DNA of 64,000 bases. Source: Phototrophicus methaneseepsis (GTDB lineage: Bacteria > Chloroflexota > Anaerolineae > Aggregatilineales > Phototrophicaceae). Both the position numbers and the translations under genes were made by a program. The stretch lies in assembly GCF_015500095.1 (NCBI RefSeq), contig NZ_CP062983.1, positions 1,984,001-2,048,000 on the forward strand. The letters run 5' to 3'. Below are positions 1 through 8,342 of this stretch, piece by piece. A model generated the notes under the pieces. The model was not told the DNA's origin, made no database searches, and saw only the letters and a list, made by a program, of their open reading frames with translations. Position 1 is the first letter of the stretch; each line of letters starts with the position of its first letter.

Positions 1-273
1 CACAGCGCGTTTGACCAACTCAACGCCGATACCACGCCGCTGATAATCCGCGTGAACAGTCGTATCCAGAATGAACCCATGCACACCGCCATCCCACGCC
101 ACATAGACAAAACCAACCAGCTTATCACCATCATAGGCGCAGACGTAAAGCAGGCTGCGTTTTAAGACAGGGTCAAAATCAGCCCAGGTATGCTTAGCCC
201 AGGCTGTTGAAAACAATGGATTGAGTTCTTCGTTGGTAATGGGTGGCCTAATTCTAAATTCGATAGGCTGCAT
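1..273 (-). CDS. GNAT N-acetyltransferase, 3' end cut by window edge
   Basis: The 91 visible codons run in frame from an ATG to the left edge of the window. The protein begins MQPIEFRIRP and carries the core of a GNAT fold: a beta strand reading LLYVCAYDGDKLVGFVYVAW, a strand ending DTTVHADYQ, and the acetyl-CoA pyrophosphate loop RRGIGVELVKRA near residues 80-90. Enzymes of this family move an acetyl group from acetyl-CoA to an amine; the substrate cannot be told. The C-terminal third lies outside the window. The gene sits 27 nt after the stop of the membrane protein at 301-993 and is probably cotranscribed with it. An in-frame TTG nine codons upstream is a less likely start. Confidence 0.85.
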   Translation of the reverse strand, partial: MQPIEFRIRPPITNEELNPLFSTAWAKHTWADFDPVLKRSLLYVCAYDGDKLVGFVYVAWDGGVHGFILDTTVHADYQRRGIGVELVKRAV

Positions 274-300
274 GGCGCTCAACTCGATACCTGAAGCCCA

Positions 301-993
301 TTAGAAGCGACGACGATCGCGTTTGATACGACCTTCGACATTGCTGCTGGTTTTAAAACCTTCTCGGATTGATTCTAGGCGGCTGTTGGGTGCATTTTGA
401 TCCGCGAGGGGGTCTTCCTCCGGCATAGGCACGCCCTGACCCGTGAAGGGGTCGTTATAAGGTGCCCCAAAGCGAGAGCCAAAAGACGAATTGGGATTTT
501 CGATCAAACGGCGGAAGACGACGATGGTGATGATGGCTGTAATGGCGAAGCCAAGCGAGAAAATACCGATCATCCGGCGTGTACCCGGACCAGAGACAAT
601 CATCAAGAAGATGAGGATGACGCTTAAGGCTGTGAAAAAGGCAATACGGAAGAAATCCTGCAAGCGGGCACTGCCCCCGCCAGAAAGGCGCAGAAGTGCA
701 ACGGACCCGATGCCGAGTACCAGACCACAAACGCCTGGTAAAGCCACCTGGAAGAAATTCAGCGTGACCATGGGCGGTGCTGTATCTGGGTCTATTGCCC
801 CGCCGAAGCCATTCAGTGAGCTATAAACCAGGATGAACAATAAGCCGACCATCCAGCCTACCACGTAGCCTGTCCGCTCTTGCAACGCGACCAAGGCCCA
901 ATAACTCAGGCCGAAAAACAGGATCATCAGGCCCAGGAAGATCACACCATCACCCAGCAAAAATGCCTGGACCAATTCGATAAGGCTGTTCAT
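301..993 (-). CDS. five-helix membrane protein of unknown function
   Basis: This 230-residue protein has five clear hydrophobic segments (about residues 10-37, 43-62, 83-102, 112-133 and 138-160). A charged, probably cytoplasmic C-terminal tail of about 65 residues follows and ends in Arg-rich sequence (IKRDRRRF). No family motif is recognised. A TATAAT -10 element on this strand at 1029-1034 lies 36 nt before the start codon and is embedded in an inverted repeat, so the gene probably has its own regulated promoter. The GNAT gene follows after 27 nt. The function is unknown. Confidence 0.75.
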   Translation of the reverse strand: MNSLIELVQAFLLGDGVIFLGLMILFFGLSYWALVALQERTGYVVGWMVGLLFILVYSSLNGFGGAIDPDTAPPMVTLNFFQVALPGVCGLVLGIGSVALLRLSGGGSARLQDFFRIAFFTALSVILIFLMIVSGPGTRRMIGIFSLGFAITAIITIVVFRRLIENPNSSFGSRFGAPYNDPFTGQGVPMPEEDPLADQNAPNSRLESIREGFKTSSNVEGRIKRDRRRF

Positions 994-1020
994 AGGGTTG
1001 CCTTCTCATATGTCAATATA

Positions 1021-1069
1021 ACAGGGTCATTATACCCTGTAACGGCTAAAAGCACGCTGTACGCGTACA
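1021..1069 (-). promoter_or_regulatory. promoter with two inverted repeats upstream of the membrane protein
   Basis: On the minus strand a perfect TATAAT (plus-strand positions 1029-1034) sits inside the inverted repeat ACAGGGT-N6-ACCCTGT (1021-1040). Just upstream is the 12-bp perfect palindrome TGTACGCGTACA (1058-1069). An inverted repeat over a -10 box plus a second palindrome near -35 is the usual geometry of repressor operators. No good -35 hexamer is visible at the expected spacing. The regulatory role is inference. Confidence 0.5.
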
Positions 1070-1098
1070 AGAATGGCGTTGATATAGATGAGAAAGCA

Positions 1099-1134
1099 CA
1101 TAGAGAGACCTCTGCACAGGCTGGCCTCTCTATG
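1099..1134 (-). terminator. hairpin downstream of trpB2
   Basis: CATAGAGAGACC and GGCCTCTCTATG form a 12-bp stem with one G-T pair and a 12-nt loop, 15 nt beyond the trpB2 stop codon. There is no run of T on the minus strand after the stem, so this is either a weak terminator or an mRNA 3'-end stabiliser. Confidence 0.45.
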
Positions 1135-1148
1135 AGTTGGTGACTTGC

Positions 1149-2513
1149 TTAAAGTTGTGGCAGGGTTGCCATGGCTGCGTCAATTTCCGCCTGGGGGAAG
1201 TCATAATCACTGAGTTGATCACCCAGGTAGGCGTCATAGGCACTCATATCGAAATGACCATGCCCACACAGGTTAAACAGAATAACGCGCTTTTCTCCGG
1301 CATCTTTGGCAGCCATGGCTTCTCGGATGGCTCCGGCGATGCCATGCGCTGCTTCCGGCGCGGGGACGATGCCTTCTGCACGGGCAAAGGTAAGCGCTGC
1401 ACTGAAGGTCTCTAGCTGCTGGATAGCTATTGCTTCCATCAAGCCCTGATCGTACATTTCGCAAACGATGGACCCCATGCCATGATAGCGCAGCCCACCC
1501 GCATGCAGCGGCGGTGGCACGAAGTCATGACCGAGTGTATACATCTTGACGAGGGGCGTCATCCCCATCGTATCGCCGAAATCATAGGCGTATTTACCGC
1601 GCGTCAGGCTGGGGCAGGCGGCTGGCTCGATGCCGAGCAGGCGGGTTTTCTTGCCACTGCGCAAGTTCTCTCGTAGGAAGGGCAGTGCAATCCCTGCGAA
1701 GTTGCTGCCGCCACCTGTCGGCCCGATGACGACATCCGGGTATTCGCCAGCCATCTCCATTTGCTTGAGGCACTCCTGCCCGATGACCGTCTGGTGCAGC
1801 AGCACATGGTTGAGCACGCTGCCGAGCGCGTATTTATAGCGGCCCTGGCTCGTCGCGGCGACTTCAACGGCTTCGCTGATGGCGATCCCTAGCGACCCGG
1901 TACTTTCAGGGTGTTTGCGGAGGATGGACCGCCCCGCTTCCGTTGTTTCGCTGGGGCTGGCGGTCACACTGGCCCCAAACGTCTGCATAATGGCGCGGCG
2001 ATAGGGTTTTTGCTGATAGCTGATCTTGACCATATAGACGATGCAATCCATATCGAAGAAATTGCACGCTTGCGAGAGTGCCGTCCCCCATTGGCCTGCG
2101 CCTGTTTCTGTCGTCAGGCCGCGAACCCCTTCTTTTTTATTGTAATAAGCCTGCGCCGTGGCTGTGTTCAGTTTGTGGCTGCCACTGGGCGAGACACCTT
2201 CGTACTTGTAATAAATATGCGCCGGGGTATCGAGCGCTTTTTCAAGTCGGCGCGCCCGTAACAGCGGTGTTGGACGCCATAATTTATAAATTTCTCGCAC
2301 TTCTTCCGGGATGTCGATAGCTGGCTCCTGGCTGACTTCCTGCATGATGAGCGCCATCGGGAAAAGGGGAGCCAAGTCATCCGGGCCGACAGGTTGATGC
2401 GTGCCAGGATGCAGGACGGGGGGCAGCGGTCTGGGTAGATCTGCCTGCACGTTGTACCACTGGTGTGGGATTTCTGTCTGAGGTAAATCAAAACGAATAA
2501 CTTGATCAGACAT
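1149..2513 (-). CDS. trpB2: TrpB2-type tryptophan synthase beta chain
   Basis: This PLP enzyme condenses indole with L-serine to give L-tryptophan. The 454-residue protein has the PLP lysine in SGSHKLNTA (Lys at about residue 114), the phosphate-binding GPTGGGSN loop, and [10 protein letters not shown]. The long N-terminal extension ([18 protein letters not shown]) and the [19 protein letters not shown] segment mark the TrpB2 branch rather than TrpB1. The chosen ATG (MSDQVIRF) follows an AAAGG ribosome site by about six bases; an in-frame ATG 11 codons upstream lacks one. No trpA or other trp gene is adjacent. This fits TrpB2 acting alone on free indole, or as a serine deaminase-like enzyme, as known for the family. 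Confidence 0.95.
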   Translation of the reverse strand: MSDQVIRFDLPQTEIPHQWYNVQADLPRPLPPVLHPGTHQPVGPDDLAPLFPMALIMQEVSQEPAIDIPEEVREIYKLWRPTPLLRARRLEKALDTPAHIYYKYEGVSPSGSHKLNTATAQAYYNKKEGVRGLTTETGAGQWGTALSQACNFFDMDCIVYMVKISYQQKPYRRAIMQTFGASVTASPSETTEAGRSILRKHPESTGSLGIAISEAVEVAATSQGRYKYALGSVLNHVLLHQTVIGQECLKQMEMAGEYPDVVIGPTGGGSNFAGIALPFLRENLRSGKKTRLLGIEPAACPSLTRGKYAYDFGDTMGMTPLVKMYTLGHDFVPPPLHAGGLRYHGMGSIVCEMYDQGLMEAIAIQQLETFSAALTFARAEGIVPAPEAAHGIAGAIREAMAAKDAGEKRVILFNLCGHGHFDMSAYDAYLGDQLSDYDFPQAEIDAAMATLPQL

Positions 2514-2645
2514 TTTAAACCTTTCAGTCTCCAAAGAATGCAGCAATTTGTGATGTAATGACTAAGTGTGTTTTGTTTGCGTGTCTTTATGAGTCTATTT
2601 TAAAGAAGTGTAGTATCTGTAGGCGGAAACTGCAAAATCTGCAAC

Positions 2646-3476
2646 TCAGGCGTTGAATATGTAACCCAACACCGTCAGGCCGATGACGAGCAAGCCATAG
2701 GCCATCTCTGCCATGCCGATGCGGCTTGCCCTGACTTTTTGTGTGTTTTGCAGGCCATACCAGGCCCGTCCCATCAGGATGCCTATTGCGGGGACGCTTA
2801 ACCAGGGTAGCAGGCTGAACCCGGCCAGCAGGGCAACGAGTAACAAGGCGAGACCATGTAGCCCTATCGTTGGACTGAGCGCGATTGTCTGGCCACGCTG
2901 ACGGCGCAGCCTTGCGCGCACATAGATGATAGATGGGATTGTCCGCGCCAGCAGGAGGCCCCATAAGGCAAAGGCCGGGGCTATTCCCCAACCCGCTAAG
3001 AGGACCAATGCCGTAACAGCAGCGCCTAGCGCGGCGGAACCACACAATTCTGCGATCAGGGCGCGGCTTTGACCGTGGGCGTCATACCATGCCTGGACCA
3101 GCATTAAGGGAACTGCCAACAAAAACGGCACCAGAAAGATCCCCGATTGATTGTCTGTGCGGATTGTGAGCGCAAAGCCAATCAGGGCGATGAGGGTATA
3201 AACCAGCACATAACGCCATGCGACCCGGGTTCGTATGCCAGACTTGCGTGACGGCTTCAAGGCGACCTTGAGGGGTTGGTGGATGAGGAAGATCGCAAAT
3301 ATCGTCACACACAGCCAGACCCCTGCCGCGGACGGTGCTAGCATCATGCCCATCAATAAGGGTTCTAGCAAAAAGCCCCAGGCTCCATGCTCCGATGGGA
3401 GTGCAATCGAACGATGATTGATCGCTTTAGATTGTTGTTGCGATTTTTTCGTAACCATAGAGTTCGTAACGGGCAT
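2646..3476 (-). CDS. YwiC-like multi-spanning membrane protein
   Basis: The 276-residue protein opens with a basic Ser/Gln-rich tail and then the hallmark HRSIALPSEHGAWGFLLEP of the YwiC-like family. About eight hydrophobic helices follow. The family is widespread in bacteria and has no proven biochemical role; the name comes from Bacillus subtilis ywiC. The gene sits between trpB2 (133 nt downstream) and an AEC transporter (113 nt upstream), all on the same strand, but the gaps are wide enough for separate transcripts. A second possible start (MVTKKSQQ) lies six codons in. Confidence 0.8.
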   Translation of the reverse strand: MPVTNSMVTKKSQQQSKAINHRSIALPSEHGAWGFLLEPLLMGMMLAPSAAGVWLCVTIFAIFLIHQPLKVALKPSRKSGIRTRVAWRYVLVYTLIALIGFALTIRTDNQSGIFLVPFLLAVPLMLVQAWYDAHGQSRALIAELCGSAALGAAVTALVLLAGWGIAPAFALWGLLLARTIPSIIYVRARLRRQRGQTIALSPTIGLHGLALLLVALLAGFSLLPWLSVPAIGILMGRAWYGLQNTQKVRASRIGMAEMAYGLLVIGLTVLGYIFNA

Positions 3477-3589
3477 TTTTTACCTGACAGTTCCCATAAC
3501 ACTCAGCTTAGCAAAATCGTCTTTCCGTGACCTGGATAAAGGTCACATTTTGGATTGCCTAACTGTCACGAATGGAACATGTGCTGGTT

Positions 3590-4525
3590 TTAAGCACCGC
3601 CTTTTAACAACAAAATGATCATGCTAAGGGTTATCACGCTCAACAAGGTGCTGACGAAGGTGACCGCTGAGGTAAATTCTGCGTCGCTATGGAATTGAGT
3701 CGCCAGGGCGCTTGCCAGCACAGCGGTTGGCATACTGGCCTGCACCACCGCAACATTGAAGCTCACACCCGTGAGGCCAACTAGCAGCGCCAGCCCGACG
3801 GCGATAAACGGCGCGACCATCAGGCGCAGGCTGGCGGCAATGAAGATAGGACGAATCCGCCCGCGCAGTTGCACACGGCTGAGTTGCAAGCCCAATAAAG
3901 CCAGCATCCCAGGGATGGACCCTTCCGCAGCGATGTTGATAGCCCGTTCGAGCGTCGCAGGCAGGGCAAAATCTGGGTTGCTGTTGCGCATCATATTGGC
4001 GATAAACCCGGCAATGGCTGCATAAGTGATCGGTACTTTGAGGATGTTCACTAGAGCATCGCGGATTGATCCTTGACCGCGAGAGGCGAAGAAAATACCC
4101 AGGATGTTGCCAATTCCCGTATTGATGACATAGATCAGGATAGCGATCTGTTCACCTTCTGGGCCGAAGGCAAAGGTATTCAGCGGGATGCCGTAATTAG
4201 CCGCATTGAACAGGAGGATGCTCAGGACAAAAGCCCCTTCCATACGAGGCTCAAAGCCCCGGAGGCGTGAATAAGCGATCCCAAGGCCGGCCATGATGCC
4301 CATTACACTTAGGATCACGATGGCGATGCTGCCGACTTCCGCCCCGCTGATTTCCGTCTGGTAGATACCCCGGAAGACCAGCGCAGGCGTAAACATATAG
4401 ATCAGGAAGGAAGATAATGTTTGGGGCTCTGGCTTAAAGCGTTTCGAGATAACCCAACTGATACCGATAATGAGGAAGATCGGGGCGATCACCGTCAGCA
4501 TGATGTCGAGGAGATTGAGCAGCAT
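3590..4525 (-). CDS. AEC (auxin efflux carrier) family transporter
   Basis: The 311-residue protein has ten predicted helices in two blocks of five, the arrangement of the AEC/BART superfamily. Recognisable family segments are FLIYMFTPALVFRGIY (about 41-56), NAANYGIPLNTFAFG in the crossover of helix 4, and the C-terminal ASMPTAVLASALATQF. Bacterial members export or take up organic acids such as malate or malonate; the substrate cannot be set from the sequence. The start has a weak GAAAG ribosome site. Its 5' side faces the divergent tail-tube-like gene across a 314-bp region holding tandem repeats. Confidence 0.88.
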   Translation of the reverse strand: MLLNLLDIMLTVIAPIFLIIGISWVISKRFKPEPQTLSSFLIYMFTPALVFRGIYQTEISGAEVGSIAIVILSVMGIMAGLGIAYSRLRGFEPRMEGAFVLSILLFNAANYGIPLNTFAFGPEGEQIAILIYVINTGIGNILGIFFASRGQGSIRDALVNILKVPITYAAIAGFIANMMRNSNPDFALPATLERAINIAAEGSIPGMLALLGLQLSRVQLRGRIRPIFIAASLRLMVAPFIAVGLALLVGLTGVSFNVAVVQASMPTAVLASALATQFHSDAEFTSAVTFVSTLLSVITLSMIILLLKGGA

Positions 4526-4566
4526 GGTGGTGCTTTCTTATGATGTGACGTTGGCTACAATATGGT

Positions 4567-4622
4567 GCAAGAACAATCGTGCAAAAACGATCCTGCAAAA
4601 ACGATCCTGCAAAGCAATGACG
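4567..4622. repeat. four 14-bp tandem repeats
   Basis: Two identical units GCAAAAACGATCCT (4581-4594 and 4595-4608) are flanked by a diverged copy on each side (4567-4580 and 4609-4622). They lie between the divergent AEC transporter and tail-tube-like genes. Similar short tandem repeats, some sharing GCAAAAAC, occur before other genes in this window. Confidence 0.75.
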
Positions 4623-4763
4623 TCAAAATAGTGATTCTGGTGATTCTAAAAGAGTGGTTTCAAATCACTAACGTCAAACGTGAATCTGATGCGACGAGTG
4701 TACCGTCTTTACGTAATGGATGTAAGGTGCCACGCCTTTGGTCGCAGACTGGTATCTGCGCCG

Positions 4764-4793
4764 TTGTGTGGGTTTTGAAGCTGCCGCTATAAT
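4764..4793 (+). promoter_or_regulatory. sigma70-type promoter of the tail-tube-like gene
   Basis: TTGTGT (4764-4769) and TATAAT (4788-4793) are 18 bp apart and 47 bp before the start codon of the gene at 4840. Confidence 0.65.
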
Positions 4794-4839
4794 AGGGAGT
4801 GTTAGGCACCGGGATAACACTGTATAAGGAGTGTAGAAC

Positions 4840-5253
4840 ATGCCACCTGTTGCGACGAATATCGATAGTTTGATCGCGAATGAATTTTCGGTTGAGCTTG
4901 ATGGAGAAGAAGTTACGGGCATTTTTGGCGTGAGCGGCCTCGTCAGCTTTCAATTGGGCGAGGATGGTCAGCGCGTGTGGCCTGCCTTCACGGTTAGCAA
5001 GATGGTCCAGAGGGACCCTCAAGGCGCCTTTAATAAATGGCTGCAAGAGACGCAATCTGGCAGTAAGCCGACGCGTGACCTGTCTATTGTCGCCGTTGAT
5101 GATGGTGTTGCGACACGTCGCTGGACAGCTAAAAATGCTTATATTCAATCCGTCCACTATTCGGACTTCAACGAAGCCTCCTTTGAGATGGTGGCGGAAT
5201 TGGTCGAAATTGGCTACGAAAGCATGACGGAAGAATTCTTGCTGAACGAGTAA
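4840..5253 (+). CDS. T4 gp19-like tail tube family protein, orphan
   Basis: The 137-residue protein matches the pattern of the phage_T4_gp19/contractile-injection tube family. It has a short N-terminal strand ending FSVELDGEEVTGIFGVSGL, a central hypervariable region with WLQETQSG, and then RDLSIVAVDDGVATRRWTAK and a final ASFEMVAELVEIGYESM strand. These proteins normally stack as hexameric rings to form the inner tube of phage tails, R-pyocins, T6SS or extracellular injection systems. No sheath, baseplate, spike or ATPase gene lies within the window on either side. The gene has its own promoter, an AAGGAG ribosome site and its own terminator. It may be a remnant, a repurposed single-gene product, or a tube subunit encoded away from its cluster. 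Confidence 0.75.
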   Translation: MPPVATNIDSLIANEFSVELDGEEVTGIFGVSGLVSFQLGEDGQRVWPAFTVSKMVQRDPQGAFNKWLQETQSGSKPTRDLSIVAVDDGVATRRWTAKNAYIQSVHYSDFNEASFEMVAELVEIGYESMTEEFLLNE

Positions 5254-5306
5254 CGCCTTACGAGCAACGCCTTTACAGTATCGCAAAGTCGATTATCGCA
5301 AATAAG

Positions 5307-5331
5307 AGCCAGCCGCTGTGCTGGCTTTTTT
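5307..5331 (+). terminator. rho-independent terminator
   Basis: AGCCAGC-CGCTGT-GCTGGCT followed by T5. It closes the single-gene transcript of the tail-tube-like gene, just before the convergent LRR gene ends. Confidence 0.9.
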
Positions 5332-5344
5332 ATTACCCAGTTGA

Positions 5345-6337
5345 TTACCGGATGGATGCGGAGCGGTTTACACGTCTGCGCCGCCAGATGCGTGCAATGA
5401 GCCAGATGATGGCGACCAGCGCGGCGAGTATGGCGACTGTGCTGCCAATCAATAGAGGCAGGATAGCCATGAGGCTGCGTTCTGTCTCAAGATACAGCCG
5501 GATGCCCTTCATGCCTTCCGCCAGGACGAATCCCGGCGGCGTGATGAGCGGATTACCCGCCACCAACACGGTTTGCAATTCTGGTAGGTCCAGCAACCAG
5601 TAAGGGAGATGCCGGAACTGATTGCTGCTCAGGTTGATAGCCTGTAAATGCATCAATTGAGCTGTTTCGTCTGGCAGGCTGCTGAGGTCATTTGCGCCAA
5701 CATCCAGCCGCCATAAGTGGGTTAAAGCGCTAATCTGGGGCGATACGCTGCTGATGTGATTATTATGCAGGTTGAGATGTTGTAAGTTGCTCAGTGAGAA
5801 GATCACAGATGGCATATCCGCGAACTGGTTATTGCTCAGGTCGAGTAATTGCAACTGCGCTAGTGCTGTTAAGCCCGCCGGTAATGTGGTGAGCTGGTTG
5901 CTGCCCAGGCTGAGCGTTTGTAGATGCGTCAGTTGGGCGAATTCCGGTGGCAGGCTGGCGATGTCGTTATAACGTAGATGCAGCACTTCCAATCGGCTGA
6001 GCTGGCCGATTTCTGGGGGTAGGCTGGTGAGGTCATTATTATCGACACTCAGCCAGACGAGGTTAGTCAGCGTCCCGATTTCTGGCGGCAGCGTTTGCAG
6101 ATGGTTATACGACAGTGAAAGGCGCTTGAGGCTTGTTGCTTCGGCGAGTGTGGGCGGTAGGCTCGCCAAACCCAGGCGGCTTAAATCTAGCGAGGTTGCG
6201 TCACTTTCGATGGCTTGAGTGATACGCTGGCGAGCGATGATTTCGCCATCTGCTGCATTCTCTTGCGCAGAAGCGGCTATGCTGTTCACCAGGCCAATAT
6301 ACAGCAAGATGATGAAATAGATCGAACGACGTCGCAT
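5345..6337 (-). CDS. secreted, membrane-anchored leucine-rich repeat protein
   Basis: The 330-residue protein has a signal peptide (first 24 residues, ending AASAQE). Nine uninterrupted 23-residue leucine-rich repeats follow, from about residue 57 to 265, of the bacterial type LTSLPPEIGQLSRLEVLHL. A C-terminal helix (LPLLIGSTVAILAALVAIIWL) and a basic tail (RIWRRRRVNR) end the protein, so the repeats face outside and the tail faces the cytoplasm. LRR arrays are protein-binding solenoids; there is no catalytic domain. The gene is convergent with the tail-tube-like gene, and no partner is evident. Confidence 0.88.
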   Translation of the reverse strand: MRRRSIYFIILLYIGLVNSIAASAQENAADGEIIARQRITQAIESDATSLDLSRLGLASLPPTLAEATSLKRLSLSYNHLQTLPPEIGTLTNLVWLSVDNNDLTSLPPEIGQLSRLEVLHLRYNDIASLPPEFAQLTHLQTLSLGSNQLTTLPAGLTALAQLQLLDLSNNQFADMPSVIFSLSNLQHLNLHNNHISSVSPQISALTHLWRLDVGANDLSSLPDETAQLMHLQAINLSSNQFRHLPYWLLDLPELQTVLVAGNPLITPPGFVLAEGMKGIRLYLETERSLMAILPLLIGSTVAILAALVAIIWLIARIWRRRRVNRSASIR

Positions 6338-6422
6338 AAGCCCTCATTGATTCAGCCCCAGCATAGCGTGCTCACCATACAGCGGCCTTACAGATAAGGT
6401 TTTATGGCTACAAGTGCGCTGC

Positions 6423-7139
6423 CTAAGACGGGGTGCGGCTTCGCCATGTGTACCAGCCAAGCCACAACAGGCCAAGCACAGCGGCAATCAGGCTGATTTG
6501 TTGATGCAGTGCCGCCAAGGAGAGCGCTTCTGCAATGAGCGCTGTGCCGAAGTAAAGCAGCAGCACGACCGTAAACCCTAAGATCATGCGCGTAATGCCG
6601 GGGCTCAGGCTGCCTAAACGGCTGAAGATCAGTACGAGAATATTCAGGCTGCCGACAAAGGTCCCATAAAACGCGGCCAGGAACGCCAGCGCGTGTAATG
6701 GGCTTTGCTCTATCGCGCTGAGCAGCAGCGGCCCATTCACCGTGGCCCAGAATAACCATGGGCCGGGACTGAGGGCATTCATCAGCATGGCTGTGCCGAT
6801 GATTTGCCGTGGGTTGTTATCGTCTGTGGCATCGACGCCCGGCTGGTTAAAGCTCGCCCCGGCGCGCATCTGCTGGTAAGCGCCCCAGGCAATATAGAGC
6901 AGCAAAGCGCCACCTGCCAGCCGGATGAGCTGGATAACGCCTTCTGGCAATTGGCCCAGGATGAAGACCACCAACACAATAATCGGCGCATCGACAAGGA
7001 TGGGTGCCAGTGTGACGAGGAAGCCGTGCCGCCACCCATAGCGCAGGGTGATGTTCAATAGATAAGCTTGTAGGGGACCGGGGATGAGCGTTGCACTCAG
7101 CGCCAGGCTGATCGCCGGTAGGATAAAATCTGTCAGCAC
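6423..7139 (-). CDS. LysE/RhtB family exporter
   Basis: The 238-residue protein has six helices and the family signature near the N-terminus: SATLIPGPLQAYLLNITLRYGWRHG, a variant of the usual PGP motif of LysE. Members export amino acids such as lysine, threonine or homoserine, or act as related small-molecule exporters; specificity is not readable. It is slightly longer than RhtB (about 206 residues) because of a central linker (residues 115-128). The leader on the minus strand contains a pair of 14-bp direct repeats (7200-7227). Confidence 0.85.
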   Translation of the reverse strand: MLTDFILPAISLALSATLIPGPLQAYLLNITLRYGWRHGFLVTLAPILVDAPIIVLVVFILGQLPEGVIQLIRLAGGALLLYIAWGAYQQMRAGASFNQPGVDATDDNNPRQIIGTAMLMNALSPGPWLFWATVNGPLLLSAIEQSPLHALAFLAAFYGTFVGSLNILVLIFSRLGSLSPGITRMILGFTVVLLLYFGTALIAEALSLAALHQQISLIAAVLGLLWLGWYTWRSRTPS

Positions 7140-7199
7140 GAGCTAGCCCTCATATGCCGATGCCTCGTCAGAGGTGTTATGAACAAAAATCCGCGCAAT

Positions 7200-7227
7200 A
7201 AAAGCATTTGAGCAAAAACATTTGAGT
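7200..7227. repeat. two 14-bp direct repeats in the LysE-family leader
   Basis: AAAAGCATTTGAGC (7200-7213) and AAAAACATTTGAGT (7214-7227) differ at two positions. They lie between the tRNA terminator and the LysE-family start codon, within a very AT-rich 110-bp leader. Confidence 0.6.
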
Positions 7228-7254
7228 AAACGTACTTTAATAAAAATTATTGCA

Positions 7255-7286
7255 ATAAAAAAGGACACTAGACTGTGTCCTTTTTC
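7255..7286 (-). terminator. terminator of tRNA-Ser
   Basis: On the minus strand AAAAAGGACAC-AGTCTA-GTGTCCTTTTTT directly follows the tRNA 3' end. It has a 7-bp GC-containing core extended by A-T pairs and ends in T6. Confidence 0.85.
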
Positions 7287-7288
7287 AG

Positions 7289-7373
7289 CGGAGAGGGCGG
7301 GATTCGAACCCGCGTGGGCTTTTAACCCTCTCGCTTTCCAGACGAGCGCAATAGGCCACTCTGCCACCTCCCC
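7289..7373 (-). tRNA. tRNA-Ser (anticodon GGA)
   Basis: The 85-nt cloverleaf reads 5'-GGGGAGG (acceptor) ... CTCGT-CTGGAAA-GCGAG (anticodon arm, anticodon GGA) ... CGGGTTCGAATCCCG (T arm) CCTCTCC-G. The long variable arm is typical of serine tRNAs. The acceptor stem pairs fully with one G-T. The discriminator base is G and the CCA end is not encoded. It reads UCC and UCU codons. Confidence 0.95.
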
Positions 7374-7455
7374 AATGAGGTACGTCACATTATACTCATG
7401 GGTGGCGGCTCTGACTATAGTTAATTGCAATCTCTAGGGATATTGTTTTCAGGAT

Positions 7456-8283
7456 TCAGTCTGCTGTGACGATTCGATAGGCGATGCGCAGGAAGGCATA
7501 GATCATAAGGGCTGGCAGCACAACCGGCAGTACGAAATCAATCAAGAATACGAGGTTGGCGTTGCCCACGACGCTGGGGATATGCCGCGCCAGATTCAAC
7601 AGCAGGAAGTAGAAAGCCCCCAGGGCCACCGTTGTCGATTGCGCTGTACCGCGATTCGGCGCGACGACGCCTACCAGGACGGCCAATGCCCCGATCATGA
7701 TCGGCTCCAGCAAGAGGCGCACCAGCGATACAAACAGAGCGATCAGTACCATAATCACTGAGAGAAGTGGCTGATCTACCGGGGTCCAGATTGACGTATA
7801 CATGCTGTAGAGGATGGGCGGGGCGAAGATGACAACAATCTGCGCCACCAGGAAAAGATCATCAACGCGCTTCCACATAGCGGCGGCGATCTTCCCCAGG
7901 AATATCTGATTGAGTGTCATCGGCGTGGTGCGCAGCAGGTTGATGGTTTTGTTTTTCATCTCATCCTGCATATTATGAGCCGCTGCCTTGGCGATGGTAT
8001 AGAGCACATGCGCATAGACCAGCATCGCAACAGGTACCAGCAAAATCGACGCCAGGAAGAGCAGCAGCGTCACATGGAGGATGGGTTCCCACACAGCCCC
8101 CAGGATGAAAATCGCTGACCAGACCCCAAACCCAATGAACAGGGGGCGCATCTCCGGCGGGACGGTATGGCCGCCCAGGCCAAGGTGCCTGCGTACAATC
8201 GGGTTGGTGTTGCGCGCCCAATATGGCACAAGCGCCGTTGCGCGTTCCATGATGCTGTCGAATTCTTGCCGATTAATCGCCAT
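7456..8283 (-). CDS. ABC-2-like integral membrane protein
   Basis: The 275-residue protein starts at MAINRQEFDSIMERA; an in-frame extension upstream would overlap the next gene and lacks a ribosome site, while this ATG follows AAGG. It has six hydrophobic segments. The cytoplasmic loop reads DEMKNKTINLLRTTPMTLNQIFLGKI, which resembles the coupling region of ABC-2 type permeases where the protein meets its ATPase. No ATP-binding subunit is adjacent, so transport function is inference. The neighbour upstream (8343-9002) is 59 nt away on the same strand and may be cotranscribed. Confidence 0.7.
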   Translation of the reverse strand: MAINRQEFDSIMERATALVPYWARNTNPIVRRHLGLGGHTVPPEMRPLFIGFGVWSAIFILGAVWEPILHVTLLLFLASILLVPVAMLVYAHVLYTIAKAAAHNMQDEMKNKTINLLRTTPMTLNQIFLGKIAAAMWKRVDDLFLVAQIVVIFAPPILYSMYTSIWTPVDQPLLSVIMVLIALFVSLVRLLLEPIMIGALAVLVGVVAPNRGTAQSTTVALGAFYFLLLNLARHIPSVVGNANLVFLIDFVLPVVLPALMIYAFLRIAYRIVTAD

Positions 8284-8342
8284 TGTTGTGCCTTCGTTAT
8301 GAGTGTCTCTGATTATATGCTTCGCAATGTAGGGATTCAACT

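Noticed and set aside
2514-2645. T-box or trp attenuator before trpB2
   Set aside because: The short region upstream has no Trp-rich leader peptide, no T-box consensus and no alternating hairpins.
4660-5286. Open frame opposite the tail-tube-like gene (208 codons)
   Set aside because: The sense gene has a promoter, ribosome site, terminator and family match. The antisense frame starts within the terminator region and has none of these.
7289-7373. Protein-coding frame across the tRNA region (7143-7430, minus)
   Set aside because: The open frame covers a complete tRNA-Ser with its terminator. The translated product is a by-product of the tRNA sequence.
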